From DASQWC01 sp035640475 (GTDB lineage: Bacteria > Actinomycetota > JAICYB01): a stretch of 31,532 nucleotides of DNA. The stretch is taken from assembly GCA_035640475.1 (NCBI GenBank), contig DASQWC010000019.1, positions 1 through 31,532 of the forward strand, written 5' to 3'. Positions within the stretch are counted from its first letter, which is position 1; each line of letters starts with the position of its first letter. Below, piece after piece: positions 31,383 to 31,532 of this stretch. Under the pieces are notes generated by a model. The model saw only the letters and a program-made list of their open reading frames with translations. It made no database searches and had not been told where the DNA came from. The translations under genes were made by a program, and so were the position numbers.

Positions 31383-31532
31383 GGCTTCTCACTCCTCACG
31401 CCTATCAATCGAGTGGCTTCTTTCTCCGCATGCGTTGCGAACGCCTCGAGAAGGTTTCTCACGGTCACTTCAGCGACCTCGTGTGCGACGTAGCGGTCGA
31501 TCAGCTCGCCCGCGCGACCAAGCGGCGGGTCG
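31379..31532 (-). CDS. 3' end of an unrecognised gene, truncated by the window edge
   Basis: An open frame enters from the right edge and ends at TGA 31379-31381, overlapping the CBS gene's ATG. The visible 50 residues start DPPLGRAGELIDRYVAHEVA, continue with an amphipathic helix (TVRNLLEAFATHAEKEAT), and end in VRSEKP. No motif can be named from so short a tail. It is the upstream gene of the CBS/copper-oxidase unit, so the promoter of that unit lies outside the window. Confidence 0.65.
   Translation of the reverse strand, partial: DPPLGRAGELIDRYVAHEVAEVTVRNLLEAFATHAEKEATRLIGVRSEKP

Noticed and set aside
1..31532. tRNA, rRNA, CRISPR, insertion sequence or prophage signatures
   Set aside because: Scanning by eye found no cloverleaf tail, repeat-spacer pattern, transposase motif or integrase; none can be supported.

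Overview
The window looks like a chromosomal segment from a high-GC member of the Actinomycetota, probably a deep-branching or uncultivated one. The evidence is dense GC-rich coding with ATGA/GTGA gene overlaps, many GTG starts, and an actinobacterial-style cytochrome bcc block (lipoprotein diheme QcrC, three-helix Tat-type Rieske QcrA, QcrB with a PDWY motif) next to a caa3-type oxidase. No rRNA, tRNA, CRISPR array, insertion sequence or phage gene is visible. Taxonomy is inferred from gene style only.

Layout. (1) 1-6961, plus strand: a tightly coupled respiratory operon, coxB (3' end), coxA, coxC, a small unknown membrane protein, ctaG-like, qcrC, qcrA, qcrB. Together these would carry electrons from quinol to oxygen as a bcc-oxidase pair. 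(2) 7006-8558: a methyltransferase and a divergent small membrane protein with an Ada-like zinc knuckle. (3) 8559-14732, minus strand: a complete branched-chain amino acid (or related) ABC importer, livF-livG-livM-livH-livK, preceded by a two-anchor, proline-rich surface protein. (4) 14864-17793, plus strand: MscS channel, BrkB/YihY membrane protein, and a lipoprotein with an HExxH site. (5) 18286-21806: two alpha/beta hydrolases (one behind a coupled 37-codon ORF), DoxX, and small membrane proteins. (6) 21919-23527, plus strand: ECF sigma, zinc-finger anti-sigma and a CC-motif membrane protein, with a perfect palindrome upstream.

(7) 23532-31532 is the most interesting region: a redox/stress locus. 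A minus-strand unit from 27792 to 23532 encodes four small membrane proteins, a coupled 31-aa ORF, a receiver-like protein with a three-cysteine motif, a DevS/DosT-like GAF histidine kinase that keeps the heme-ligand His and distal Tyr positions, and a NarL/DevR-type regulator. A second minus-strand unit from the right edge to 28352 encodes a truncated unknown, a CBS-BON protein, a membrane-anchored copper oxidase with an extra fused cupredoxin, a CoA-binding protein, and a second receiver-like protein with the same cysteine motif. An OsmC-like peroxidase lies between the two units.

The gene content resembles a mycobacterial DosR-type hypoxia/redox regulon with added unknown parts. The duplicated Cys-receiver proteins and the small membrane-protein set are the best candidates for something undescribed. 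All functional statements rest on motif recognition by eye, without database searches.
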